Under the pieces are notes generated by a model that saw only the letters and a list, made by a program, of their open reading frames with translations, ran no database searches and was not told where the DNA came from. Source: Chara braunii (taxonomy: Eukaryota > Streptophyta > Charophyceae > Charales > Characeae). Taken from it: a stretch of 39,396 nucleotides of DNA. This document shows positions 19,214 through 29,716 of this stretch, piece after piece. Position numbers and translations under genes: made by a program. How positions within the stretch are numbered: the first letter of the stretch is position 1; the number at the start of each line of letters is the position of its first letter. The stretch lies in NCBI GenBank assembly GCA_003427395.1, contig BFEA01000389.1, positions 1,519,238 through 1,558,633 on the forward strand. The letters run 5' to 3'.

Positions 19214-21047
19214 CTAGAGATGCAAGCGAGGTGAACGGCGAGGAAGGTAGCCCTTCTGAGTCGCTTCATACCGCAAAACAATTGACTTTGCTGTCTTGAG
19301 AAGTTCCCTTCTGTAGAACCATCTGTTCTCAGAAGGAGGTTGGAATGCGAACCTCACAAGATATTGTTGATCGGGGTCTGTGCCCCACTCATCGTCAATT
19401 TTGTCCACGTCATATCCCTTGCCAGGGATTGGCGGACCAAACTGAGGGGACCGGTTCGGGAATGCATCAGATGGAGTAAATGGTAGCAGCTTAGATGCAT
19501 GAAAAACCGGATAGGTTCGTAGATGCAGTCCGACGTCAATGACATAGGACGGACCGAATGGATCAACGCCCACTGTATGTAGGGGTTGTCATGGACCCAA
19601 ATATCGAGGCAACAACTTGGGGGAGATATCCTTCTCCCTCGACAGCTTAGAACTGGCTACCCAGACATGATCACCAGTGCGGATGGGGGAAGGCCGTCAG
19701 TGGCGATTGGCTTGTTCAATCATCGCCTTTTGGGCTTAGAACAAGTTCGCCCATGCTCTTTCCACATTCAAGCAGTAGCGCCTGGTGAACTCTGCAGTGT
19801 CTGGTGTCCGGTCTGACTTAGCCTTATCGATGATATCATCGAGAGGCTGGCGTGGTTCACGTCCCCAGTGCAACCGGTATGGACTGAACCCAGTCGAGGA
19901 GTGGACAAACATGTTATAAACAAGATGTGCTTTGGCCAAGTGGAGATCCCAGTCCTGTTGATCTGGAGAGATGACAGGACACAGCAATTGGAATAAGATC
20001 TGGTTCATCACTTCAGCCATACCATTGGCTTCAGGATGATGACCAGAAGTCATATCCAATCCTGAGTGCAAATAGTCCTTGCAGTACAACTGCCACTCAT
20101 CGATGCAAAATCAGGGGTCTCTATCACTGACTATAGAAGTGGGCGCTCCATGGTGTGTGACCCACCTCTCAGAAAAGGCTGCTCTCACAGCCGGGACCCT
20201 AACTACCTCTGGCAAGGGGATTAACTCTGCGTATTTGGAGAACCTGTCCACACATACCATAACCTAACTCATGCCCCGAGGGGTGGTCTTGCCTAAATCT
20301 GTGAAGTCTATCGACACAGATTCAGCAGGGCCATCAGGTATGGGCAAGGGTTTGAGCAGTCCCAAAGGAGGCCTACGCTAGACATTATTCCTTTGGCAAA
20401 TCTCGCAGGTTTCCACATAGCGCAGCATATCACTCTGCATCTCCTTCCTGAATAAACACTGCGACAGGGCTGCAAACGACTTTAGGAACCTGAAATGTCC
20501 ACGGGCATTACGACACTCTGACATCAGGAGTGTCCTTGGCCGCTGGTCCTGAGGAATGCACAAACACTCCTCTCCTCTGGTGTAAGTGTGCAGCAGATCT
20601 GAACTTAGAGCATAGCCTCGTTCAGAGTTAGGATCTGCTTGCAGATTCCTGACAATGGGTCCAAAAGTCGGATCCTGAAGCAGTAGATGAGCGATGGTCT
20701 GACGGGTCTCCTCTCCAAAGGAGTGAGTGGAGGAGATCAGTGCAAAAGAGTCAGGCCTACGAGAGAGGGCATCTGCTACCTTGTTGTGGCAGCCCTTCTT
20801 GTGCTTCAGTTCAAAGTCAAACATGTCAATGAACTGAATGTACCGTGCCAACTTATCGTTTAACCATCCCTGGGACCTCATCCACTGCAAAGTGGAGTGA
20901 TCTGAAAAGATCTTGAAGTGTCTTCCCAGGAGAAAGTGCTTTCTGTGTTTCAGGGCACAGACAAGAGCATATAGCTCTTTCTCGTAGGTGGAGTCCTACA
21001 ACTTTTGAGTTTTTATCTTCTTACTCATAAACTCGACTGGTCGTAGG
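19214..21047 (-). pseudogene. Gypsy RNase H C-terminal half, integrase and chromodomain-like tail
   Basis: Read downstream of the hAT insertion, the frame resumes with PVEFMSKKIK and continues through an RNase H stretch with STYEKELYALV, SDHSTL and NKVADALSRR. Next comes an integrase zinc-binding segment (GHFRFLKS...ETCEICQRN), then a DDE core with SIDFTDL near 20300, VSDRDP near 20120 and NGMAEVMN near 20015. After a linker comes a C-terminal part with PVFHASKLLPF and a chromodomain-like end (DKIDDEWG, YLVRF, ENRWFYRRELL). In-frame stops: TAG 20996-20998, TAG 20378-20380, TAG 20264-20266, TGA 20111-20113, TAA 19736-19738, TGA 19698-19700, TGA 19589-19591. Apart from these stops the frame is largely maintained. 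The normal end is probably the TAG at 19214-19216. Confidence 0.9.
21040..21047. other. hAT target-site duplication, left copy (GTCGTAGG)
   Basis: GTCGTAGG occurs here and at 28075-28082, immediately outside the inverted-repeat ends. Removing the element and one copy restores the gypsy RNase H frame exactly across the join (...DGNGLR then PVEFM...). Eight bp is the characteristic hAT duplication length. Confidence 0.9.
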
Positions 21048-21048
21048 C

Positions 21049-21160
21049 TATGTTGCACGCTGGTCGCGGCCGAGTTCGGCCCGGGCCGCGGCCGGCGGCC
21101 TAGGCCGGGACCCCCCCGACCGAGTTTTTTCGGCCGAGGTGACGGCCGGTTTGGGGGGCG
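21049..21160. repeat. Left terminal inverted repeat and GGCC-rich subterminal region of the hAT element
   Basis: TATGTTGCACGC (21049-21060) is followed by a dense series of CGGCC, GGCCG and CGGCCTAGGCCG-like palindromic motifs up to about 21150. The right end (about 27985-28073) has a comparable series, including GGCCTAGGCCG near 27988. Repeated subterminal motifs are the usual binding sites of hAT transposases, so this role is inferred. Confidence 0.75.
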
Positions 21161-22240
21161 GTTTTCGTGGCGGGGTGCGGGTTTGGGGTGGGGGAGTGGG
21201 GGGGCACCCCCTAAAACAGACAGGGCTTAAAAGAAAATAAAAACGGGGGGGTCTAGCACAAGACCCTGGAAGGGTGGCCCGCGAAAAATCCAGCGGCCCC
21301 CGTATGCAGGTTCATCGATGCGAGGTCGCAGGGAGGAGGGTTTGGAACAGTAGAAAAAAAAAAAATAAAAAAAATTTGACCCCTGCCGGGGCGGCCCAAC
21401 GTGGGTTGGATGAGGGTCTGGTTGGGGCGGGCCGTGCACCCAGGCCGGGTCGAAGCTAGACGGGGCTGCAAATGGCAGACCCCAGGCGGATCAGGGCCTC
21501 ACGCACTGAAAGGTAGGCGTCGGTTTCATTAATGAGGGCGATGACAGTTCGTCGCTTATTTTAAAACAACACATTCATGGCAATCATAAGTCAGACCCTG
21601 TTTGGCATACCAATGTCAAAACACATTGCAAATCAATCACAATGCGGCGAAGTTGGGCGAACCACAAGTTTCAAACAATGATAACATGCAAGTGTGTCAT
21701 AGTGTGTGTTGACTCATGAGACTGATGGACACTCATTAGCACATCATTTATATAAGAACACATTCATTAGCACATCATCCCTATGTCGCATCTGAAATTA
21801 ACAGCACATTCATGACAACAGAGCAGAAAACAATCACCAAACAACAGCGACTCAGATGCAAGACCAATATTGGCGGAGGAACAAGAACAAGAGCAAATAT
21901 ATGACAAAGCATTTTAATGGAAATGCGTATGTACAAGACTTAAGCCAAAAACAGGACCGGTAGTCTCTACTCTACAACCGGGTAGCAAAAAAAAAACTGG
22001 ACCCATCGTCTTTGCTACACAACAGAGTACCAAAAAAAAACTGGACCCGTCGACGGGCGTCGTCTCTACAGTACAACTGAGTAGCAAAAAAAAAAAAAAA
22101 AAAAACCCTTACGTCCACATACTATCATCGTCTCCATGGAGCAACATCAACATAAATATGCTACAACCCTGCCGACAGAGCGTCCAGGCTGTACAGCCAA
22201 GGGGGAAAAAAAAAAACTAATGAAAAAAAAATAATACACC
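21161..22240. other. hAT non-coding 3' region
   Basis: Between the terminal region and the likely end of the transposase gene there is no convincing ORF. It holds G-runs (21181-21212), a mixed poly-A (21353-21375), several copies of CATTCATTAGCACATCAT-like sequence (about 21730-21800) and an A-tract repeat described separately. Confidence 0.55.
21953..22110. repeat. Three-unit tandem repeat ending in poly-A
   Basis: Units of about 50-70 bp each contain a CTGGACCC-like start (GGACCGG in the first), GTC-TCTAC, ACAAC-GAGTA(G/C)C and a terminal run of 9 or more A. The A-runs end near 21996, 22040 and 22107. The repeat lies inside the hAT non-coding region. Confidence 0.7.
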
Positions 22241-22439
22241 ACGGACGTCGTCATCTCCCACCAGAGCGCGCGTGGCCTCTCCCACCAGAGCGCGCGCGGG
22301 CATGCGATCCTCCCCGGTGCCCTCCTCTCCCTCCGGCACCTGTACCCCGTGCCCCACTGACGTATGCCGCATGTGCTGCAGTGGCCGCTGTGGCCACCTG
22401 TGCCCTGTGTCTGCGGACCGCAGTCTCGATCGGCTTAGA

Positions 22440-23445
22440 CTAAGTGTCTGCGTCCTCGTCCTCCTTCGCGTGTGCAGCAATCCCCCTCTCTCTCTCCCTC
22501 TGAATCGCGTCCAACGCTGCCTGCCCAGCGGCGACCACTGCAGCGAGTTGAGCCTCAACCTTTGAGAGGCCATGCTGTCGTCTCGTCCTGGGACGCATCA
22601 ACAACCCCTCCTCGCCCGATGTGAACTGCTCTCCCTGCAGCCTGTCCGTGGATGTCCCTGGGGCCTCTAGGACCAATGTCCTCCTCGTCTCCGCTCGTGA
22701 AAAACCAAGCATGCGGCCTGCCATCTGCAGGCTCGGACGTCCGGACCCGCCCTCCGCAGCCGGCGTCTAAGCAGGCGCACGTCCAGTGAAGACGCCCCTC
22801 CCGGCGTCGTAATCCGCCCGCAACGGGTCCCCGACCCGACGAACAGCTGACCATCCGCCACCCACACCTCCTCGGACTGGCGGCGGGGAACCGCCACTGT
22901 GCGCAACTCCGGGTGCCACGGTCCGGTCCCCGGTGTCGACCCCGCCCTCCGGAGTCCGTGCGGGCGGTGGAGGCATTGATCATGCACTATCTCTGCCGCC
23001 ATCGCTGCGTCTGCCGGACCCCACCTCACCCGCACCAGACTCCCTCCCTCTAACGCCGCTGAGCGACGAACCCGACCAGTGAAGGCTCACCACTGTGAAC
23101 GGCAGCGGTGAATATACCCTCCCAGGGGCCCCCTGCTTGCCGCTCTTGCGGCCCATGTGTGCGAAACGGTCATCCGTCAACGCATGCGCCAAAGCGTCGG
23201 CGTCGAAGAAAGTGTGCGTTGTGCCGTCAGGGCGCATGGGAGGCACTGTGGTGTCCCTCAACACCAAGGCGAGCCTATCTGGATCGTCCTCCGGACCGTG
23301 GTCGTCGTCATCGTTGCCGTCCGGTCCATCGTCTCCACCGGCACCCGCAGTATCCCCATCTCCACCGGGTCCACCCTCTCCTCTGTCGCACCCTGCGGCA
23401 CCCTATCCCTCATCACCTGCGGTCTCGCTGTCGCCACGGCCCCCA
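22440..23445 (-). pseudogene. Out-of-frame C-terminal extension of the hAT protein
   Basis: Past the stop of the main transposase frame (23446), coding-like sequence continues in other minus-strand frames. Near 23250-23440 there is a Gly/Asp-rich acidic segment leading into TTHTFFDADALAHALTDD and GRKSGKQGAPGRVYSPLPF. A second coding-like stretch at 22440-22724 has RTLVLEAPGTS, MRPRTRRQHGLSKVEAQLAA and a charged end. Frameshifts near 23445 and near 22980 would explain the breaks. Introns are also possible. I know no domain here. Confidence 0.45.
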
Positions 23446-26400
23446 CTAGGGGACCCGCTGCCCCTCAGGGACACCCGCGGCGGCATCCTGCCCCTCATAA
23501 TCGAACTCACCCTGAACCGCCTCCTCAGGGACACCCGAGTCGTCGACGTCACGGCTCCCCTCCCCTCCTGTCTCCAAGTCCCTCTGCCGACGCTGCTCGT
23601 CGAGATATGCGAACCGACCCTCCCACCGTGGCAAACTACTCAGCCGCTCCTCCTCCTCTCGGTCCAAACGGGCATGCCTCTCCTCCTCAGTCTCAACAGG
23701 GCCCCGCTCAACGTCCGCGTCTGTGCGCACATCCTGCGGTGAGGCACGTCGACGTCCCTCGACACTCAAATCTGCCAAGCTCCCACCAAGCCCTATGTCC
23801 TTGAAGTCTTGTGTGCGGAGCACCGACGGCGAACGGCGGCGGATACCGGCATCGGAAGGAGTCCTCTCCCCCCCACGATCCTCGCCGTCATGTGTTCGGT
23901 CTCTGCCTGCTGCCGACGCCAACCTCTCTGAACGCCTAAGTGGCTCCCCCTCGGGCTGTGCAGAGATCAAGTGATGGGAGGGAGAGAAGCGACGATCGCG
24001 AAGGTGCACCTCCTCATCCTCGGCCTCCCCCTCCGCCTCGCTGTCGCTCCTAACCTCCCAACGCCTGCCTGTGTGCCGAAGACCTCCCCGTGGCTGCTGC
24101 TCCTCCGAGTCGTCCACGCGAACCTCTGCATGCGAACGTCCTCCATGACCACCGCTGGCTCTGCTGCTGCCACTCGCCGACGCGGTCGACGACACAGCGC
24201 CAGTGATAACTGATGTGAATGAATCTGTGTCGTCACGACCCACACCGTAAGTGAAGTACACTCGCTCAGCCGTCGGGTCGCGACTTAGTGACGTGTCATC
24301 ATCGTCAGTCCAGTCATCGTCGATGTCGTCGTCTGCCGCAGCTGCGTCCACATCATCCCAACCCTCCGGCCACGGTCGCAGCTCCGTCGCTCTGCTGCCG
24401 AACATGTCCCGAACCGAACGGGTTCTGGACGGTCGACCGTCACGGAAAGCGACAATCTGCCGCTGGACCTCCTGCTCGGAAACACTGCCATCAGGTTGCG
24501 CTCCCCACACCTCGGGCTCCACATCTCCCTCCTCATCCTCCTCCTCTGCCGCCGTCCCCCCCCGACCGCTCCCCATAACCCATGGCAACACGTAGCCACC
24601 ACCCTGTCGTGCGCACGAGGCCAGTTTGAGATTGGTGGCAATCTCAACCAGCTGTGCAAGCTTGGCGAACCCAAGCTTGCAGCGCCTCGCCGTGCTGACG
24701 CGCTCGTGCTCCGCCCAGTTCCTCTCCGCTGGAGAGGCAGACGTCCACAAGTGCATGACACGGATGGCGATGGTGCGCAACTCCGGGTGGGCACGTCCAT
24801 GCTCGAACATCCACGCTGCACATCGCTCGGTCTCGCTGTCCCCCCTGCAATCTGCCACCTCGGCATCGGAGAGGTCACGATCTCCCCAATCCCCTCGCCT
24901 CGAGTGGAACGCCCTCATCTGGTCCCTCACGGTCCTGTACAATAACCCGACCGGATCGCCGCCGGTCTGCGTCAGGAGAAATCTGTCGCACTCCTCGACC
25001 ACAAGGCGGTCCTCGGCGGTCGTCTGCAACGAATGGTAATACGTGAGGGACCGCCGGCGAGGGTTGAGGAGGTGGGCCGCGAATTGTGCGGGCTCTAGCA
25101 TGTGGAGGTTGTGGATGGCAACCTCACGCACGCACGGCTCGATCATGTCCTCAGGCACGTCGACCCTCCTCATCAACTGCGGCAGATGCTGACTCCACTC
25201 GTAAACGACGGACATCATCATCCCACCTCTATCCATCCTGCGCAACAGCTGGTGGACGGGCGACATGACTAGGATGGCGTAACGGACACGCTGCCAAAAC
25301 TCCCCGTCCCAGATCTGCTGCTGCACCCACTGCGCCTGAGATACGTGGGCGCGATCCCATGGGATGCGTGCCCAAGCCTCCCCGTGCAACATGCTCTCCA
25401 ACGCGTCTCGTCGGCCTTTGAGACACGTCAGCATCAGGAAAACCGATGCAAACCGTGTCTCAACGGGCTTGACGAGCTGAACGCGAGGGCTCACCTTCCT
25501 AAACAGGGCGTGAGCAGCGCCGTGCGATTTAATAAATCGCACAAGCGCTCGAGCGCGGATGATGGTCTCCTTGACCCACACCACTCGCGTCCCGATATCT
25601 GACAACATCAAGTTGCAGATATGGGTGGAGCAAGGGAGCCAAGTGATCCTCGTGATGTCAGGCTCGGGGTCTGTGGCGAACCTGCGCGCTGCCGCCGCAT
25701 AGTTACTGGCGGAGTCTGTGCAGAAGCCGATCACCTCCTTTGCAGAAAAGGACAAGATGATGGCCCGCCACCTACGGTACACGACATCCGCTGTGTCTCG
25801 GACCGACCCATCACGTGCGAGGGTGGCGTACAGCAGGGCGCCATTGGCGCCCTCTGCCAGAAAGTTCACGAGCGGCTTGCCGCTGCGCGACTTCCTCCCG
25901 TCGGAAAGGATAGTGGCACCGCTATGCCGGAAAGTGGTGCGCACCTGGCTCACCATCGTCGCCACCTTCGCCCTCTGCGAAGGGATACCGGCCCCCGCTG
26001 TAACCCTGAAGGAGGGAAACCGGAACTGGATAGAGCGAGGCACTCTCTCTGCTGCCCGCCGCACCCTCTGGAACTCAGGACCACGGAAGGCGTTGAATGG
26101 CAACTTCTTCACATAGATCCATTGAAGCCACGCGTCATAGAACTCGACCAACTTCTCCCTGGCGTACATCTCGACAATCGTGGTCTCCCGAGCCCTCTTC
26201 TCCCTGCCCGTGCCTGGCGCCTCGACGCCAGCCTGCCCCACTGTCCTCTTCTCCCTCCTCGCGCGGTCCAGCTCATCTCGCGGCGCCCTAGTAGCAGGAT
26301 CCGCTCCACCGACGCCTCTCGACGTCATCACCACCTCCTCCGCCGGCAGGTTAGGCTCTCCGATAGCCTCGTCTGCCTCGTCTGCAACCGCCCCCTCCCT

Positions 26401-26570
26401 GGCCCCACCCTCGCGGCCCTCCTGAGCCTCCTCCTCATCGAGGGCGTCCTGAATGTCGTCCCTCTCTGCGTCGTCCATCCGCTGTCTCTGGCCACCCGCG
26501 GGCGCTCTCGTGTCCCGTATGCCCTCGCTTGTCATCCACCTCTGCACCCGCTGGCAGTGCACGACACAAA
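23446..26570 (-). pseudogene. hAT transposase, DUF659 and dimerisation domains
   Basis: The open minus-strand frame spans 1195 codons (27033-23446), but the part upstream of about 26560 is out of frame with the true zinc-finger exon and is probably spurious. Using residue numbers of that frame: an acidic linker (about 160-230), DUF659 with ILSDGRKSR (about 376) and FCTDSASNY (about 438), the PCSTHICNLMLSDIG motif (about 465-478) and an alpha-helical insertion. The hAT dimerisation domain lies at about 746-803, with LWTSASPAERNW and STARRCKLGFAKL. A very long disordered acidic/Arg-rich tail (about 815-1195) follows. The protein would bind and cut the element ends in the nucleus. The long tail is unusual for hAT transposases, most of which end soon after the dimerisation domain. 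The core is open, but the protein is separated from its DNA-binding finger by a frameshift. Confidence 0.85.
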
Positions 26571-26972
26571 TGTGTAGTCCGTGCCGGTCCAGAGTTCCGC
26601 GAGAACTCTCATCCCCCCAGCCTTGCAGAACTTCAACTGCGTGAAATGATGCGCGGCCTTCGACGACCCCCCCTGAAACAGGTGGCCGCATAAGTTGCAA
26701 CGCAACTTTCGGTCCCCATGCATCTTCGACTGGTCCCTGACGTACTAGCCCGAGGTGACGTAGTTCCAAACAATGTTCCCTCGCCTCAACTTCGCCATCT
26801 CTTTCTCCGACAGCGGGTTGAATTCGGCACCCCCAAACCCCCCCGCACCGCTGGTCCCTGCACCCCTTGTCATCGCCCCCCCCACCAGGATCCAACAAGT
26901 CGTGTCCGCGTCGGCCGATGTCGTATGACCGTGCCGCACCATCGATGTAGTGCCCCCTCGATGTCGCTGCAC
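26532..26972 (-). pseudogene. BED-type zinc finger region of the hAT transposase
   Basis: This frame, different from the main transposase frame, reads a Gly-rich leader, LSEKEMAKLRRGNIVWNY, an in-frame TAG (26745-26747), then KLRCNLCGHLFQGG and KAAHHFTQ. The Trp, Cys-x2-Cys and His pair fit a BED zinc finger, the usual N-terminal DNA-binding part of hAT proteins. About 26555 the sense passes into the main frame at CQRVQRWMTSEGIRD, which needs a one-base shift. A stop and a frameshift together argue for inactivation, unless an intron removes them. Confidence 0.7.
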
Positions 26973-27079
26973 CCTGACGCCCCCGCCGCTCCGTCCGCCG
27001 AGTCCCCCTGTTGTCTCTCCAGGCTACGGCCAACCACCACCTCGGCCGGCTGCCCTCAACCGGCCTCCCGAGGCGGGCT

Positions 27080-27180
27080 GCTCCGCCCGGCCGCCGTCGG
27101 CCGTGAACGGCCTTGCTCTGCCGCGTGCGGCCGGGTTCGGCCGTGATCGGCCGTGGTCGGCCGTGTTCGGCCGTGGCTGG
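27080..27180. repeat. Short GGCCG(T/A)G repeat array
   Basis: TCGGCCGTG-type 9-11 bp units occur about seven times in a row (for example CGGCCGTGATCGGCCGTGG). The array lies upstream of the transposase gene and matches the motif found at both element ends, so it may be a transposase-binding cluster or promoter region. It is also a GC-rich slippage-prone tract next to the gap. Confidence 0.7.
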
Positions 27181-27360
27181 GCACTAAAAACGCCGCACGC
27201 TTGGAAAGGCTGCGCGTGGCTACGGCGACGGCCATGCGGCGGCCGCAGGGCAGCGCGGGGCCGCTGTCCTGCGTGCTCGCGTGGCGCGCGCCGCTGCAGG
27301 GTTTGCACGAAGAAGAAGAAGAACAACAACAACAAGAAGAAGATCTCTCTTTCTCTCTCT

Positions 27361-27845
27361 NNNNNNNNNNNNNNNNNNNNNNNNNNNNNNNNNNNNNNNN
27401 NNNNNNNNNNNNNNNNNNNNNNNNNNNNNNNNNNNNNNNNNNNNNNNNNNNNNNNNNNNNNNNNNNNNNNNNNNNNNNNNNNNNNNNNNNNNNNNNNNNN
27501 NNNNNNNNNNNNNNNNNNNNNNNNNNNNNNNNNNNNNNNNNNNNNNNNNNNNNNNNNNNNNNNNNNNNNNNNNNNNNNNNNNNNNNNNNNNNNNNNNNNN
27601 NNNNNNNNNNNNNNNNNNNNNNNNNNNNNNNNNNNNNNNNNNNNNNNNNNNNNNNNNNNNNNNNNNNNNNNNNNNNNNNNNNNNNNNNNNNNNNNNNNNN
27701 NNNNNNNNNNNNNNNNNNNNNNNNNNNNNNNNNNNNNNNNNNNNNNNNNNNNNNNNNNNNNNNNNNNNNNNNNNNNNNNNNNNNNNNNNNNNNNNNNNNN
27801 NNNNNNNNNNNNNNNNNNNNNNNNNNNNNNNNNNNNNNNNNNNNN
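27361..27845. other. Assembly gap (485 N)
   Basis: This is an unresolved stretch inside the hAT element, entered from a (GAA)/(CT)n simple repeat on the left. The true length is unknown. Frames that appear to run through it are meaningless. Confidence 0.99.
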
Positions 27846-27882
27846 TTTGTGCCGCTCCGAAGGTCGAAACCCCCCCCAAAAA

Positions 27883-27923
27883 ATATGGGCGTGTAGGGCT
27901 TTTCCAGCCCTACACGCCCATAT
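27883..27923. repeat. Perfect 18-bp hairpin with 5-nt loop
   Basis: 27883-27900 (ATATGGGCGTGTAGGGCT) and 27906-27923 are exact reverse complements separated by TTTCC. It lies in the 5' subterminal region of the hAT element, about 150 bp from its end. It could be structural DNA recognised by the transposase, a transcript hairpin, or a tiny nested element. Confidence 0.9.
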
Positions 27924-28074
27924 ATATATTTATTTATTTACACGTAAAAAATGGGAAAAAAAAATGTTGCACCAAACTCGGCTGGTCGGCCTAGGCCGAA
28001 CCGGGCCGATTCGGTCATCGACCTAGGCCACAGCCGACTCGGACCCCCCGGCCGCGGCCGGGCGTGCAACATAA

Positions 28075-28082
28075 GTCGTAGG
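28075..28082. other. hAT target-site duplication, right copy
   Basis: GTCGTAGG matches 21040-21047 exactly. It borders the right inverted repeat end (28062-28074). Confidence 0.9.
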
Positions 28083-29172
28083 CCATTCCCATCCTCCTGC
28101 TGAAGAACTGCCCCAATGCCATACTGACTGGCGCCAGTGGTGAGGATGAATGGCAGAGTGGGGTCCGGCAACTTCAGCATAGGTGCATGAGTCAAGGCTT
28201 TCTTGAGTCGTGTGAACGCCAGCTGACAGTGGAGGGACCAAAGAAAAGGAATGTCTTTCTTTGTTAGGTTGGTTAGGGGTGCAGCCACTGCAGAAAAGTT
28301 CCTGACAAACTTTCTGTAGTAGGAGGTTAGATCCATGGAGGACCTGACATCCCTCACTGTCTGTGGCTGAGGCCACTCCTGAATAGCTGCAATATTGGTT
28401 GCTTCAGGAGCCAGACCATCTGTAGAGATTACGTGACCCAGATAGATGACAGAGGGAACTCCAAAGGAGGACTTCTGTTTGTTGATCTTGTACTGGCTGT
28501 CACGTAACGACTGAAGGACGAAAGCCAAGTGCTCCGCATGTTCCCTGAGAGTTTTGCTGAATACGAGGATGTCATCCAGGTAGACAACCATAAACTTGTC
28601 CAGGTAAGGCCTGAGGATGGGGTGCATCTCTATCTGGAAGGCACCTGGGGCGTTGCAAAGTCCAAATGGCATGACCAGGAAATCATATGTCCCATACCTG
28701 GTCTTGAAGGCTGTCTTGTGGACATCCTCCTCTACCATCTCAATCTGGTGGTAGCCAGATTTGAGGTCGACTTTGATGAACACTGTGCAGCCCTGCACCA
28801 TATCCAAAAGGTCACTGATCCTAGGAAGTGGCTTTGTACTCTTCCTAGTGATCTTGTTGAAATCCCTGTAGTCAATACACATTCTGAACTTGCCATTCGC
28901 TTTGGGCACAAAAAGAACTGGTGCACTGAATTCCGAAGTGCTGGGTCTGATCCAGCCTTTGCTGGTCAGGGTCTTAAGCTGCTTTCTGAGCTCCTCAAGC
29001 TCAGCAGGGGACATCCTGTAGATGCGGCCCTTGGGAGGGACCGCTCCAGGCAGTAACTCAATGTGATGCTTGGTTGGCCAGTTGGGTAATCCAAAGAGCT
29101 CCTGCGTCAGATCAGCATACTTGTCAACAACCTGTTGTCTCTCAGTAGGACAGGAAACAGGGGGGCGTTAGT
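28083..29172 (-). pseudogene. Gypsy reverse transcriptase and RNase H N-terminus
   Basis: The minus-strand frame beginning near 29140 (ELFGLPNWPTKHH) reads through KGRIYRMSPAELEELRKQL, CIDYRDFNKIT, KVDLKSGYHQIEM, VMPFGLCNAPGAFQ and VVYLDDILVFSK, so the catalytic YLDD box is intact. It continues through the connection domain (YYRKFVRNFS) to RNase H at TTGASQYGIGAVLQQ. There the hAT element cuts in at 28082/28075. In gypsy RNase H the expected motif is TDAS, so the first catalytic Asp is replaced by Gly. The frame is separated from the protease by a TAG (29173-29175) and a frameshift in the short C-run at 29160-29165. Without insertions this would synthesise element cDNA in cytoplasmic particles. 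Confidence 0.92.
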
Positions 29173-29716
29173 CTACTTGACCAGAGCTATAAACACATGC
29201 TCATGGTCGTACTGGTGTGAGAGAGAATGAAACTCCCTCGCTCGTAAGCAGTAGCAAGACGTCTTAGGGCGATGATCAGCAGCAAGCATGCATGGATGAT
29301 ACACCCCCTGACTGTTTGGTAGCTCAACTCTAGGAATCTGCCAGTCGATCCTAGGGTTGACTGCCTTCAACCACTGCATAGAGAATATCAAGTCGAAGGG
29401 TAAATCAGGGAATATGTAGAAGTTCAGACCATGTCTGACTTCTCCAGCACTATCGAAGGTTACAAGGATACCCCTCACCTTCTCCCTGATGGTGAGAACT
29501 GTGGAGTCGCCTATTCTAACAAGCAGCGGTTGCTGCAGCTGCTGAACTTTCATACCCAGATGCAACTTTTTAACTGCACTGAGAGACATCAAGTTCCTGG
29601 TGACTCTACAATCCAGAAGCCCTATGATGCTGGTGCGATTGATTAGGGGCCGAAGTAGGATGAGATCAGACTTGTTCTTCTTCTGCTCCTTCGGATGAAG
29701 GAAGAAGGTTGCAAGT
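29173..29716 (-). pseudogene. Gypsy aspartic protease domain
   Basis: The frame starts right at the edge of the inserted DNA element with LATFFLHPKEQ and contains IIGLLDCRVTRNLMS, LVRIGDSTVLT, FDLIFSMQWL and PRIDWQ. This is the pattern of a retropepsin-like domain. The active-site triad normally reads D-S/T/C-G. Here it is D-C-R, so the Gly is lost and activity is unlikely. It ends at TAG 29173-29175. Confidence 0.8.
29706..29716. other. Target-site duplication of the 1.5 kb DNA element, left copy
   Basis: AGGTTGCAAGT (29706-29716) recurs at 31221-31231. One base may belong to the element end, so the duplication is 10-11 bp. The gypsy frame is continuous across the join (S-L-A-T-F-F-L), confirming the boundaries. 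Confidence 0.88.

Larger units (their letters stand above)
21048..28074 (-). mobile_element. hAT-superfamily DNA transposon (about 7.0 kb, with gap)
   Basis: The ends are C-TATGTTGCACGC at the left and its complement GCGTGCAACATA-A at the right: 12 bp of perfect terminal inverted repeat, with 8-bp direct duplications outside. Both subterminal zones are unusually rich in CGGCC/GGCCG motifs. The element encodes a DUF659/hAT transposase on the minus strand and contains an assembly gap (27361-27845). Its transposase has at least one stop and one or two frameshifts, so it is probably not autonomous as read. Because the TIRs and target duplications are intact, it inserted more recently than the gypsy it interrupts. 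Confidence 0.92.

Noticed and set aside
23095-26577. Several plus-strand frames of 100-318 codons, Pro/Ser/Arg-rich
   Set aside because: They lie opposite the hAT transposase, and GC-rich coding sequence produces open antisense frames.
26950-28026. Frames of 219-358 codons crossing the N-run
   Set aside because: Most codons are unknown bases, so the frames are artefacts of the gap.
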